Assembly (NCBI GenBank): GCA_050010595.1
Contig: JBEKKS010000012.1
Coordinates: 14,875 to 78,874 of the forward strand
Direction of reading: 5' to 3'
DNA: 64,000 nucleotides
Source of the DNA: Palsa-513 sp050010595
GTDB lineage: Bacteria; Actinomycetota; Thermoleophilia; Solirubrobacterales; Solirubrobacteraceae
This document shows positions 22,313-30,776 of the stretch, piece by piece (position 1 is the first letter of the stretch; each line of letters begins with the position of its first letter). Made by a program: the position numbers and the translations under genes. The notes beneath the pieces are model-generated. The model did not search any database. It worked only from the letters and a program-made list of their open reading frames with translations, and was not told the DNA's origin.

Positions 22313-24673
22313 CTATCCCAGCAGCGGGCGACGTCGCTCCGGCGCGCGCCCGCGCGGCTGGGTCGGCGGCTCGCGCTTGGGCGCCGGCGGGATCGCGAGC
22401 GCGACGCGGTGGTGGGGAGTGACGGTCGTCGGCGTGCCGTGGTGAACGATCTCGATCGCATCGCCTGAGGCGAGCGAGTAATAGGCCTTGCTGGGCGTCA
22501 CCTCGACGCGCAGGCGCCGGTCGCAGAACATCAGGCGGAAGACGAGGCGCGTCAGCTGCGGCGGTAGGCGCGGCGCGAACTGGATCGGCAGCGTGTTGTC
22601 GCGCAAGCCGCCGAGGCCCGCGACGATCGCGATCCAGCAGCCCGCCAGCGAAGCGATGTGCAGGCCGTCGCGCGTGTTCTGCATCAGGTCGCCGAGGTCG
22701 ATCAGCGCAGCCTCCGAGAGATAGTCGTAGGCGAGATCGAGGTGGCCGACCTCGGCCGCAACGACGGCCTGGGTGCAGGCCGACAGCGACGAGTCGCGTA
22801 CGGTGATCCGCTCGTAGTAGTCGAAGTTGCGCGCCTTCTCCTCGTCGCTGAACGCGTCGCCGCAGCGGTAGAGCGCGAGCACCAGGTCCGCCTGCTTGAC
22901 GACCTGGCGGCGGTAGAGATCGAAGTAGGGAAAGTTCAGCAGCAGTGGGTACTGCGCATCGCTCGTCGCCTCGAAATCCCACATCGCGTGATCGGTGAAG
23001 CACTCCGCTTGCGGATGCACGCCGCGGGCCTCGTCGTAACAGATCGTCATCGTGTCGGCGGCGTCGCGCCAGCTCGCGGCCTCCTCATCGTTGACGCCGA
23101 GCTCGCTGGCGCGCAGCGGGTGGCGCCCCGCGGCTGCCGCCGCCGCGCGCAGGTTCCGCTGGGCCATCAGGTTCGTATAGACGTTGTTGTCCGCGACCGC
23201 GCTGTATTCGTCGGGGCCGGTCACGCCGTCGATTCGAAAGCGTCCCTCAGCGTCGTGATGGCCCAGTGAGCGCCACAGGCGCGCAGTCTCGACGAGCAGC
23301 TCGATCCCGGCCTCGCGGTCGAACTCGTCGTCGTCGTGGGTGGCGAGATAGGTCGTGACCGCCGCGGCGATGTCGGCGTTGACGTGAAACGCCGCGGTGC
23401 CCGCCGGCCAGTAGCTCGAGCACTCCTCGCCATGGATCGTCCGCCACGGGAACGCGGCGCCGGCGAGGCCGAGCTGGGTCGCGCGCTCGCGCGCGAGACC
23501 GAGTGTCTCGTGGCGCCAGTAGAGGGCGTCGCGCACCGCGTCCGGCATCGTGTAGTTGAGGACCGGGAGGACGAACGTCTCGCAGTCCCAGAAGGAGTGA
23601 CCGTCGTAGCCGGGCCCGGTCAGGCCCTTCGCGGGCACAGCACGGCGCTCCGTCCGAGCGCCCGCCTGGAGCACGTGGAAGAGCGCGAAGCGCGCAGCCT
23701 GTTGGAGCTCGACGTCGCCATCGATCTCGACGTCGGCGCGCTCCCAGAAATCGTGCAGGTAGGCGGTCTGCTCCGTCGCGAGGCCGTCCCAGCCGCCGCG
23801 GCGCGCTGCCGCCAGCGCGGCTCCGACCTGGTCGCGTAGCGCCGGTACAGAGCGGTTCGCCGACCAGCCGTAGGCGAGGAACTTCACGATCCGAAGCGGC
23901 GTGCCAGGGCGTAGCGTCGCCGTCACGGTCACGCGCCCGAGATCCTCGAAGCTCTCGGCGACGCACTCGGCGTCGTCGTAGCCACTGATCTCGTGGTCCA
24001 TCGCTGCCGCAACTGTCAGCTTGCTCGAGCGCGTCGTGTGCACGAGCACGGAGCGCGTGTTGCGATCCTCGAACAGGTCCGACTCGAGCGGATTGAGCAA
24101 CGCGGCAGCGACCCGCGGGTCGCTGCCCACGGAAGCCGGCAGCGACTCGTTTGCGACGAGCTCAGACTGCACGACGACGGTCAAAGGCCCGTCCACCGGC
24201 TGAACCTCGTAGAGGATTGCAGCGATAGCGCGCTGCGCGAAGGAGACGAGCCGCGTCGAGGCGACGTGCACGAGCCGTCCCGAAGGAGACTCCCATTCGA
24301 GGCTGCGGCGCAGGACGCCGTGGCGCAGGTCGAGGACGCGCTCGTGGTGGCGCAGCGCGCCGTAGCGCACGTCCAACGCCTCATCCTCGACGAGCAGGCG
24401 CATGATCTTGCCGTTCGTCACGTTGACGACGGTCTGACCGCTCTCGGGGAAGCCGAACCCGGCCTCTGCGTAAGGCAGTGGTCGCAGCTCGTAGAAGCCG
24501 GCGAGATAGGTGCCGGGCAGGCCGTACGGCTCTCCTTCGTCGAGGTTCCCGCGCATGCCGATGTGGCCGTTCGAAAGCGCGAACAGTGACTCGCTGCGCG
24601 CGAGCTCCTCCGGATGTAGCGAGGTCTCCCGCACCGCCCACGGCTCGATCGCGAATGCGGGATGGCGACTCAA
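22313..24673 (-). CDS. Glycoside hydrolase family 65 disaccharide phosphorylase
   Basis: 786 residues, TTG start at 24673 overlapping the pgmB stop (TTGA). GH65 signatures: N-terminal ESLFALSNGHIGMRGNLDEG, the PAKGLTGPGYDGHSFWDCE active-site entrance, FPWRTIHGEECSSYWPAGT, and DGVTGPDEYSAVADNNVYTN with the catalytic general-acid Glu. These enzymes phosphorolyse alpha-glucosides (maltose, trehalose, kojibiose, nigerose) to beta-glucose 1-phosphate plus glucose; the exact sugar cannot be read from motifs. The coupled beta-phosphoglucomutase upstream supports that product. Cytoplasmic; no transporter lies nearby. C-terminal tail is basic and low-complexity. Confidence 0.93.
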   Translation of the reverse strand: MSRHPAFAIEPWAVRETSLHPEELARSESLFALSNGHIGMRGNLDEGEPYGLPGTYLAGFYELRPLPYAEAGFGFPESGQTVVNVTNGKIMRLLVEDEALDVRYGALRHHERVLDLRHGVLRRSLEWESPSGRLVHVASTRLVSFAQRAIAAILYEVQPVDGPLTVVVQSELVANESLPASVGSDPRVAAALLNPLESDLFEDRNTRSVLVHTTRSSKLTVAAAMDHEISGYDDAECVAESFEDLGRVTVTATLRPGTPLRIVKFLAYGWSANRSVPALRDQVGAALAAARRGGWDGLATEQTAYLHDFWERADVEIDGDVELQQAARFALFHVLQAGARTERRAVPAKGLTGPGYDGHSFWDCETFVLPVLNYTMPDAVRDALYWRHETLGLARERATQLGLAGAAFPWRTIHGEECSSYWPAGTAAFHVNADIAAAVTTYLATHDDDEFDREAGIELLVETARLWRSLGHHDAEGRFRIDGVTGPDEYSAVADNNVYTNLMAQRNLRAAAAAAGRHPLRASELGVNDEEAASWRDAADTMTICYDEARGVHPQAECFTDHAMWDFEATSDAQYPLLLNFPYFDLYRRQVVKQADLVLALYRCGDAFSDEEKARNFDYYERITVRDSSLSACTQAVVAAEVGHLDLAYDYLSEAALIDLGDLMQNTRDGLHIASLAGCWIAIVAGLGGLRDNTLPIQFAPRLPPQLTRLVFRLMFCDRRLRVEVTPSKAYYSLASGDAIEIVHHGTPTTVTPHHRVALAIPPAPKREPPTQPRGRAPERRRPLLG

Positions 24674-25413
24674 GGGGTCTCCAGAAGCTCGTCGAGATCG
24701 CGCACGACGACGTCGGCGCCGTGCTCGGCGAGCGCCTTCGCCTGGCCGACCCGGTCGATCCCGACGACGATCGCGAAATGCCCCGCGCGGCCTGCCTCGA
24801 CGCCGGCGAGCGCGTCCTCGAAGACTGCCGCCGCGCCTGGCTCTACCGAGAGCGCCCGGGCGCCCGCCAGATAGGTGTCGGGCGCCGGCTTTCCGGCGAG
24901 CTGCTCGTCCTGCGCTACGTGGCCGTCGATAACCGCCTCGAAGAGGTCATCGATCCCGGCCGAACGCAGCACGTCGCGGCAGTTCGCGCTCGAGGAGACG
25001 ACCGCGCGACGCAGGCCAGCGTCGCGCGCGGCCTTCACGTAGCGGACCGAGCCCGGATAGGGATCGACACCGCGCGTGCGGATCAGTTCGACGACGATCT
25101 CGTTCTTGCGCTTGCCGAGGCCGATCACGGTGTCGGCCTGCGGCGGATCGTCGGGACTCCCATCCGGCAGGTCGATGCCGCGCGCGGCCAGGAACGCGCG
25201 CACGCCGTCGCTGCGCGCCTTCCCATCGACGTACTCGTCGTAGTCGCGGTGCGGGTCGAATGGCTCGTAGGGCTCGCCCGACTGCTGCGCACGCTGTTTG
25301 AGGAAGGCGTCGAACATCTCCTCCCAAGCTGCCGCGTGGAGCTTCGCGGTTGGCGTCAGGACACCGTCGAGGTCAAACAGGCAGGCGGACACATGGGCCG
25401 GTAATCCGAGCAC
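24670..25413 (-). CDS. pgmB: Beta-phosphoglucomutase family HAD phosphatase
   Basis: 247 residues, GTG start at 25413. HAD motif I ACLFDLDGVLTPTAKLH carries the nucleophile and acid/base Asp; motif II is AVVSSSANCRDVL; motif III/IV is GKPAPDTYLAGARAL and AAVFEDALAGVEAGRAGHF. The cap is helical (subfamily IA). It should isomerise beta-glucose 1-phosphate to glucose 6-phosphate, completing the phosphorylase route of the coupled GH65 gene. First gene of the operon; a LacI-type palindrome sits 18-33 bp upstream of its start. Confidence 0.92.
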   Translation of the reverse strand: MLGLPAHVSACLFDLDGVLTPTAKLHAAAWEEMFDAFLKQRAQQSGEPYEPFDPHRDYDEYVDGKARSDGVRAFLAARGIDLPDGSPDDPPQADTVIGLGKRKNEIVVELIRTRGVDPYPGSVRYVKAARDAGLRRAVVSSSANCRDVLRSAGIDDLFEAVIDGHVAQDEQLAGKPAPDTYLAGARALSVEPGAAAVFEDALAGVEAGRAGHFAIVVGIDRVGQAKALAEHGADVVVRDLDELLETP

Positions 25414-25428
25414 GCATGGAAGCTAGCG

Positions 25429-25446
25429 AACTTGCGCAAGCAAGTT
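25429..25446 (-). promoter_or_regulatory. LacI-type operator candidate upstream of pgmB-GH65
   Basis: CTTGCGCAAG at 25431-25440 is a perfect 10-bp palindrome with the central CG typical of LacI/GalR-family operators. It overlaps a second inverted repeat, AACTTG (25429-25434) with CAAGTT (25441-25446). It lies just upstream of the pgmB GTG at 25413, where a repressor would block the sugar-phosphorylase operon. No LacI gene is in the window, so the regulator is inferred. Confidence 0.5.
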
Positions 25447-25628
25447 GTCGTGACACGGGGAAATACCGATTTTGCGGGTAAACAAGCGACGGGGCCGGGG
25501 GGTGCCCTGTTGCCCAGCGGCGGCGCCGCAAACACGCTCGATCGATCCGTTGGCTTGCACCGAAGCCACGTTGGCGGATGTTCACGCGCCGTTTTCCTCT
25601 TCGCCGCGCAGCCGTCTAAGCTGAATGT

Positions 25629-26480
25629 GTGCCCAAGACGCCGTCGCTGATCCCCAAGGACCGAGAGATTTGCTCGTGGCTGATGGACATGGACGGCGTG
25701 CTGATCAAAGAGGAGCACGTGATTCCCGGCGCGCCTGAGTTCATCACGCGCCTGCGCGAGCTCGAGCTGCCGTTCCTCGTGCTCACGAACAACTCGATGT
25801 ACACCCAGCGCGATCTCGTGGCGCGGCTGCGCTCGATCGGGCTCGACGTCCCCGAGAACGCGATCTGGACCTCGGCACTCGCGACAGCCCGCTTTCTCGC
25901 GAGCCAGCGGCCGCGCGGCTCCGCGCACGTGATCGGTGAGGCCGGGCTCACCACGGCGCTGCATGACGTCGGCTACACGATCAGCGACCGCAATCCCGAC
26001 TACGTGGTGCTGGGGGAGACGCGGACCTACAGCTTCGAGCGCCTCACGCGCGCAATCCAGCTGATCGCGAAGGGTGCGCGCTTCATCGCGACGAACCCCG
26101 ACACCGTCGGCCCCTCGCCGGACGGGCCGCTCCCGGCGACGGGCTCGGTCGCTGCGCTGATCTCGCGTGCCACCGGCGTCGAGCCCTACTACGTCGGCAA
26201 GCCGAATCCGTTGATGATGCGCTCTGCGCTCAACGCGATCGAGGCGCACAGCGAGACGACCGCCATGATCGGCGACCGGATGGACACGGACGTCGTGTCC
26301 GGTCTCGAGGCAGGCCTGCACACGATCCTCGTGCTGACGGGCGTCTCGACCGTCGAGTCGGCCGAGCGCTTCCCCTACCGACCGGCAGCGATCGCGGAGT
26401 CGGTCGCGGATCTTGTTGCGCAGCTTGGTCGGGACGAGCCTGTCACCGCTCAGGTGGACACGCTCAAGGCTGCGTCCTAG
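25629..26480 (+). CDS. HAD-IIA hydrolase, NagD-like
   Basis: 283 residues, GTG start. HAD motif I SWLMDMDGVLIKEEHVIPGA, motif II FLVLTNNSMYTQRDL, motif III YYVGKPNPLMMRSALNAI and motif IV AMIGDRMDTDVVSGLEAGL fit the C2-capped NagD/p-nitrophenylphosphatase group. It should dephosphorylate small phosphorylated metabolites; the substrate is unknown. It is transcribed away from the pgmB operon across about 215 bp of promoter DNA, and its last 4 bp overlap the convergent L,D-transpeptidase gene. Confidence 0.92.
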   Translation: MPKTPSLIPKDREICSWLMDMDGVLIKEEHVIPGAPEFITRLRELELPFLVLTNNSMYTQRDLVARLRSIGLDVPENAIWTSALATARFLASQRPRGSAHVIGEAGLTTALHDVGYTISDRNPDYVVLGETRTYSFERLTRAIQLIAKGARFIATNPDTVGPSPDGPLPATGSVAALISRATGVEPYYVGKPNPLMMRSALNAIEAHSETTAMIGDRMDTDVVSGLEAGLHTILVLTGVSTVESAERFPYRPAAIAESVADLVAQLGRDEPVTAQVDTLKAAS

Positions 26481-28093
26481 CGCGCGACCGTAACCAGCGT
26501 CCCGATCGGCGTGTAAGGCCAGACCCGCGCCGCCTCGGAGTATGGGAGCTCGACGCAGCCGAGGCTCTGGGGGAAGCCGTACTGGGCGCGCAAGAAGCCG
26601 TGAATCGCGTCGCTGCCGTTGAAGTAGCTGATCCAGGGGATCCCGGGGTCGTGGTAGTGGCTACCGTCTGGGTTCGTGCCACTCATCGTGCCGACACGGA
26701 TGTGCTCGAACACCGCGAAGGTGCCAAGCTGGGTCGAGCGGCCAGGGATGCCGGTGTTGGCGAGCGTCCGCAGCACGACGCGGTTGCCGCTGTAGAGCGT
26801 CAGCGTCTCGGGTGGGCTCGCCCGGACCAGGACATAGTCGTAGGCGCCGCTGCGGTGCTGGCCGGAGACGGCGGCGGCGAGCAGCGCGCGCCAGACCTCG
26901 GGGCCGGCGATCCCGTCGACCGCGAGGCCGTGCTGCTGCTCGAAGACCATCACGGCGCCCTTCACGATCTCGCTTGGCTGGCCCGCGGTCCAGAGCGCGC
27001 GCAGGGTCGCCGGAGCGTTCGCGTAACGCCAGGAAAACTCGCCGGCCGGCGGATCGACCGCGGCGTCGAGCTGCGCGCTTGCGGTCTGGGCCACGGGAGC
27101 GCCGGATGGCGACCAGCTGACCGGTAGATAGCCTTGCTGCGCGAGTAGCTGCTGGAGGCGTAGCACGGTCCCGCCGGCGACCGACCAGCTCAGCGTGCTG
27201 GTCCGCTGCAGCTGTGCGTTTGCGACGGCGGTCGGGAGGATGACCTGGACCGAGCCGGCGAGCGGGAAGCCGGTGCTCGATGGGGTGAAGATCAGCGTAT
27301 GGCTGTTCGGCTTGCTCCAGCTGCCGGCAACCTGAGGGCTCAGCCGCGGGAGCGCGGATCCCAGGACGGCGGCGAGCGGGCGTGAGAACGTGAGGCGAAG
27401 CGGCGCCGTCGGAGAGATCGTGGTGGTCGTCGCGGGAGTGGCGATGAGCAGCGGCACGCTCGTGTGCGGGAACCATGTGACGAGAGTGGGGGACCCGAGT
27501 CGCTCCCAAGGGCGCGCGGCGGCCGCGATCTCGATCGCTCCCGAGGCGGCACGAGGGTGCAGCGTAAGCGTCCTCGAGTGCAGCGAGCGGCGGGGACGGT
27601 GGCCGAGCGCGATCGCGGCAGGGGTGCTCGAGAAGGTGACATGCAGTCGATCGGCTGAGGTGAGCGTGAGCCACGGGTTGGCGATTCGCACGACTGGCGT
27701 GCGCAGCGTGAGCTGTTCGTGGACCGTGCCTCCGAGCGCCCAGGCGATCGCTCCTGGCCGGCGCACCGTCGCGTCGACAAGCAGCAGCTCGCCGGGGGCG
27801 ACGGGGATGCGGGGCACGAGCGCGCCGTGGTGATCGGCGAGTGGGATTCGCCGTCCGTCGGCGGTCAAGGCGACGGCGTGCTCGAGGTGGCCGCCGAGCG
27901 GTCCGAGATCGAGTGCGGCGAGCGCCGTGCGGCTGGCGCGCAACGAGCTGTGCGATAGCGCGACGGCGGCGATCGCGATGCCGACGAGGAGCGCCAACGC
28001 CGCAACGGCTGTGATGGTTGCCAGCGCGAGCGCCGACCGGCGGGGTCGGGAAGGGACGGGCGCGCCGCGCCGGTCGAGCGGACCGAGCGCCAT
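26477..28093 (-). CDS. L,D-transpeptidase with Ig-like and peptidoglycan-binding domains
   Basis: 538 residues. A short basic N-terminus and one membrane helix (ALALATITAVAALALLVGIA, about residues 21-45) anchor it outside the cell. Residues 60-320 are beta-rich Ig-like repeats. A PG_binding_1 domain follows (EIVKGAVMVFEQQHGLAVDG). The YkuD catalytic domain starts near YDYVLVRASPPETLTLYS and ends with the active site IHGFLRAQYGFPQSLGCVEL, containing the His and SxGC Cys. It should form 3-3 cross-links in peptidoglycan or attach proteins to it. Confidence 0.93.
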   Translation of the reverse strand: MALGPLDRRGAPVPSRPRRSALALATITAVAALALLVGIAIAAVALSHSSLRASRTALAALDLGPLGGHLEHAVALTADGRRIPLADHHGALVPRIPVAPGELLLVDATVRRPGAIAWALGGTVHEQLTLRTPVVRIANPWLTLTSADRLHVTFSSTPAAIALGHRPRRSLHSRTLTLHPRAASGAIEIAAAARPWERLGSPTLVTWFPHTSVPLLIATPATTTTISPTAPLRLTFSRPLAAVLGSALPRLSPQVAGSWSKPNSHTLIFTPSSTGFPLAGSVQVILPTAVANAQLQRTSTLSWSVAGGTVLRLQQLLAQQGYLPVSWSPSGAPVAQTASAQLDAAVDPPAGEFSWRYANAPATLRALWTAGQPSEIVKGAVMVFEQQHGLAVDGIAGPEVWRALLAAAVSGQHRSGAYDYVLVRASPPETLTLYSGNRVVLRTLANTGIPGRSTQLGTFAVFEHIRVGTMSGTNPDGSHYHDPGIPWISYFNGSDAIHGFLRAQYGFPQSLGCVELPYSEAARVWPYTPIGTLVTVAR

Positions 28094-28217
28094 GAGCCCA
28101 GGATAGGGGGTGAGTTGGTCGCGAAGCGCAGGGGACGGGACCAGGCAACGGTCGTTGCAGTCGATCGTGGTCTGACGCGCCCGGAGCTAAAGCAAATGCT
28201 CGATTTGGCCGAAGGCG

Positions 28218-28574
28218 ATGATTGTGGAGACACTTGATAGGACAGTGTTGGACGAGCTGCGCGGACTCGGCGGGGAAGACCTGCGCGACATCGTGGAGCT
28301 GTACTTCGCAGACGTCGAAGTCCAGATCGAGCGTCTGCGCTCCTCGCTCGACGACGGCGACGCACAATCGGTAGCGGCCGCCGCCCACCGGATCAAGGGC
28401 GCGAGCCTGAGCATCGGTGCTGCGCGCGTCGCGGCGCTCGCCTCGGATACTGAGGTCGCCGGCAAGGAAGGCGATCTCACTCCTTGCCCGGAGCTTGTGC
28501 AGACGCTCGAAGGCGCGCTCGCGCCGACCCGTCAGGCGCTCGGCGTCGAGCTCGCAGTCGACCTGGACGACTAA
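28218..28574 (+). CDS. Histidine phosphotransfer (HPt) domain protein
   Basis: 118 residues forming a single HPt four-helix bundle. The phosphorylatable His lies in AAAHRIKGASLSIGAARVAAL, the normal HPt context; FADVEVQIERLRSSLDDGD is the helix before it. HPt proteins shuttle phosphate between hybrid kinases and response regulators. No kinase or regulator is encoded nearby, so it serves distant partners. Stand-alone gene; about 125 bp of unassigned DNA separates it from the divergent transpeptidase gene. Confidence 0.88.
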   Translation: MIVETLDRTVLDELRGLGGEDLRDIVELYFADVEVQIERLRSSLDDGDAQSVAAAAHRIKGASLSIGAARVAALASDTEVAGKEGDLTPCPELVQTLEGALAPTRQALGVELAVDLDD

Positions 28575-28781
28575 GCGCATCTCGCTAGGGCAGGTCGCTG
28601 CCCGGAGCCGGCAGCGCGCCACAGCTGACACATCGCGGGCGCACCGTCGCCGCGCGCCAACTCGCAGCCGATCGCCCCGACTTCACGATCCCTGTCCAGA
28701 AACGCCCTGCTCCGGGTCAACTACGGTACCGGCGGGCCTCTGCGGCGGGGCTAGCGACGCGCGCGTCCGCTGTCTGACATA

Positions 28782-28794
28782 TTGCGGGCCGCAA
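28782..28794. promoter_or_regulatory. Inverted repeat abutting the pfkA start
   Basis: TTGCGG, one base, CCGCAA form an inverted repeat ending 2 bp before the pfkA ATG at 28797, so it covers the position of the ribosome binding site, for which no purine-rich motif is otherwise seen. It may be an operator or a translation-controlling hairpin; short GC arms make chance possible. Confidence 0.25.
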
Positions 28795-28796
28795 CC

Positions 28797-29828
28797 ATGC
28801 GAGTCGGACTTCTGACAGGCGGCGGAGACTGCCCCGGACTGAACGCGGTGATCCGTGCCGTTGTGCGGCGCGGTCTCCAGGAAGACGGCACGAGCTTTTG
28901 TGGCTTTCGCTCCGGCTGGGCCGGGGTATTGGCCGGCGACACGGTCGAGCTGACCTTCGAGAGCACGATGGGTTTGCTGATCCGCGGCGGGACGATCCTC
29001 GGGACGTCGCGGACGAACCCATTCAAAGGCGGCGCTGACGGCGTCACGCCGGTCCGCGCTGCGCTCGAGGCGGCCGGCGTCGAAGTCCTGATCCCGATCG
29101 GCGGCGACGACACCCTCGGTGTTGCGCTGAAGCTCTCGCAGGGCGGCATCCCTGTCGTCGCCGTCCCAAAGACGATCGACAACGATCTCGGCGCGACCGA
29201 TTTCACGTTCGGCTTCCAGACCGCTGTGCAGATCGTCGCTGACGCCCTCGACCGCCTGCACACGACGGCCGAGTCGCACAACCGCGTGATGGTGGCTGAG
29301 GTGATGGGACGCGACGCCGGCTGGATCGCGACCTATGGGGGGATGGCTGGCGGCGCGGACGCGATCCTCGTGCCGGAGCGACCGTTCGATATCGACGAGC
29401 TGTGCGCGCGCCTGCGCCACCGCCACGAGAGCGGCATCACCTTCTCGATCGTCGTCGTCGCCGAGGGGGCGACGCCCAAAGACGGCGACCTCTCGACCTT
29501 TGCCCAGGGCACCGATGCGTTCGGCCACGCGCGACTCGGCGGCATCGGCGCTTCGCTCGCCCACCAGATCGAGGAGAAGACCGGCTACGAGACGCGGGTC
29601 ACCGTGCTCGGCCACGTCCAGCGCGGCGGCACACCAACGGCCTATGACCGTGTGCTCGCGACGCGCTTTGGCGTTGGCGCGATGGAGGCCGCGCTTGCTG
29701 GCCGCTTCGGCGTAATGGTCGCGCTCCAGGGGACCGACATCGTCGAGGTCCCGCTCAGCGACGCGCTCGGTGAGCCCAAGCTGATCGATCCAAAGCTGTA
29801 CGAGACCGCCGCCGTCTTCTTCGCCTGA
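28797..29828 (+). CDS. pfkA: 6-phosphofructokinase, pyrophosphate-dependent signature
   Basis: 343 residues starting MRVGLLTGGGDCPGLNAVIR. It phosphorylates fructose 6-phosphate at C1 in glycolysis. The phosphoryl-donor site reads PIGGDDTLG and the next conserved segment is VPKTIDNDLGATDFTFGF. In this family an Asp after GGD (instead of Gly) together with Lys in PKTIDND (instead of Gly in PGTIDND) marks PPi-dependent enzymes, which run reversibly. RDAGWIATYGG and GHVQRGGTPTAYDR complete the active site. The ATG at 28797 is taken because the conserved sequence begins there. Donor preference is inferred from those two residues. Confidence 0.93.
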   Translation: MRVGLLTGGGDCPGLNAVIRAVVRRGLQEDGTSFCGFRSGWAGVLAGDTVELTFESTMGLLIRGGTILGTSRTNPFKGGADGVTPVRAALEAAGVEVLIPIGGDDTLGVALKLSQGGIPVVAVPKTIDNDLGATDFTFGFQTAVQIVADALDRLHTTAESHNRVMVAEVMGRDAGWIATYGGMAGGADAILVPERPFDIDELCARLRHRHESGITFSIVVVAEGATPKDGDLSTFAQGTDAFGHARLGGIGASLAHQIEEKTGYETRVTVLGHVQRGGTPTAYDRVLATRFGVGAMEAALAGRFGVMVALQGTDIVEVPLSDALGEPKLIDPKLYETAAVFFA

Positions 29829-29866
29829 GGTCGGGCGCGCGGGGCGCGCTCAGCTAGAGTCCGCGA

Positions 29867-30115
29867 ATGGACGAATCAGCCACCTCGGGCTCCGATCTCG
29901 AGCGTGAGGTACGCCGGCGCGAGGAGCGCCGAGCGGTTGAGGAGGCGGGTGGCGGCGAGGCCGAGGGCTTCGAGCTTGCCGAGCAGGAGCTGATCGATCA
30001 CGCTACGCACAGCGACGAGCACAGCGCCGGGCGGATCATGCGCGACGCCGGCCCGGACGAGGAGCCGCTCGCAACCGACTACGGCGAAGCGGACGAGGAG
30101 AACAAGCCCGACTGA
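29867..30115 (+). CDS. Small acidic protein of unknown function
   Basis: 82 residues, very rich in Glu and Asp with a charged helical first half (LEREVRRREERRAVEEAGGG) and a middle ELAEQELIDHATHSDEHSAG. No signal peptide and no cysteines. Codon use is normal for the window, which supports a real gene. It ends one base before the convergent 63-residue protein. Function unknown. Confidence 0.6.
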   Translation: MDESATSGSDLEREVRRREERRAVEEAGGGEAEGFELAEQELIDHATHSDEHSAGRIMRDAGPDEEPLATDYGEADEENKPD

Positions 30116-30307
30116 TCAGGGCTGTTGGATTCGCGCGGCGGCGGGGATGCCTGCGGCCGGCGGATCAAAGCGCAAGCGTGCTTTGAGGTCGGCGACCGCG
30201 CCATCCCCGGTCCGGAAGTCGAGCAGGCGCTGCTGCGCATAGTCCAGTTCTGGCCAGATCTCCCGGGTCCGACGCAGCAGGGTCCCCGCGTTCGTCGCGA
30301 AGCTCAT
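30116..30307 (-). CDS. Small protein of unknown function
   Basis: 63 residues starting MSFATNAGTLLRRTREIWPE. The ATG overlaps the stop of the upstream 113-residue protein (ATGA), so the two are co-translated. The central stretch LDYAQQRLLDFRTGDG is helical. No family is recognised; the overlap and the in-frame codon bias are the main reasons to accept it. Confidence 0.55.
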   Translation of the reverse strand: MSFATNAGTLLRRTREIWPELDYAQQRLLDFRTGDGAVADLKARLRFDPPAAGIPAAARIQQP

Positions 30308-30645
30308 GACCTGCTCCCGACCTTCGGCCCGCGGCGCAGCTGCTTGGCGCGCAGCTCGAGCAGTGCGACAACCTCATCGGCACGCTCTCCGGCCGAGGTC
30401 ACGATCTCGCCGTCGCTGAGCGACAGCGCCGCGACGGCTCTGCCTTCGAGCTCGCCGACGAGGACGGGTGCGCGCGGCACATCGCTCGCGCTCATGCCGG
30501 CTATCCTCGCCTCGTTGCGGCGGTGCGCGACACGCATTCTCACCTCGTGCGATGGCTCAGGCTGAGCATCCTCGAGTGCGGCGCGGCGCCACGTCCCGGT
30601 GCGCGGGGCAGTGCGGCGAAGGTCCTCGATGTGAACCTCGGCCAT
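30304..30645 (-). CDS. Conserved small actinobacterial protein, unknown function
   Basis: 113 residues from ATG 30645. The second half, VPRAPVLVGELEGRAVAALS followed by LSDGEIVTSAGERADEVVAL and LELRAKQLRRG, follows a pattern I know from many short uncharacterised actinobacterial proteins (PVL-x-E-x-G, AALSL-x-DG, LLRLRA-x-QL). The first half is basic and variable. It is divergent from the MocR regulator, sharing about 130 bp of AT-richer promoter DNA that contains the MocR-side inverted repeat, so it may be controlled by that regulator. Confidence 0.65.
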   Translation of the reverse strand: MAEVHIEDLRRTAPRTGTWRRAALEDAQPEPSHEVRMRVAHRRNEARIAGMSASDVPRAPVLVGELEGRAVAALSLSDGEIVTSAGERADEVVALLELRAKQLRRGPKVGSRS

Positions 30646-30755
30646 GATCGAGTGTAATCCAAAGCCGTTCATTGCCATACAGCAATCACTTCTCGCTTTC
30701 GCCGGATATTCCTTCTGGGGCTGACCGTAGCAACGGCGGACGGTTATTGCAATAT

Positions 30756-30776
30756 CATTCAATTGATGATTGAATG
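30756..30776. promoter_or_regulatory. Inverted repeat overlapping the MocR start, probable operator
   Basis: CATTCAAT (30756-30763), 5 nt, ATTGAATG (30769-30776) form a perfect inverted repeat whose right arm includes the MocR ATG at 30774. The surroundings (TTATTGCAATATCATTC) are strikingly AT-rich for this genome. GntR-type HTH domains bind such sites, so autoregulation and control of the divergent gene are likely. The repeat is seen; the binding is inferred. Confidence 0.6.

Noticed and set aside
29834..29850. GCGCG/CGCGC repeat after pfkA as a terminator
   Set aside because: Alternating GC runs pair in many registers and no defined loop or T-run follows.
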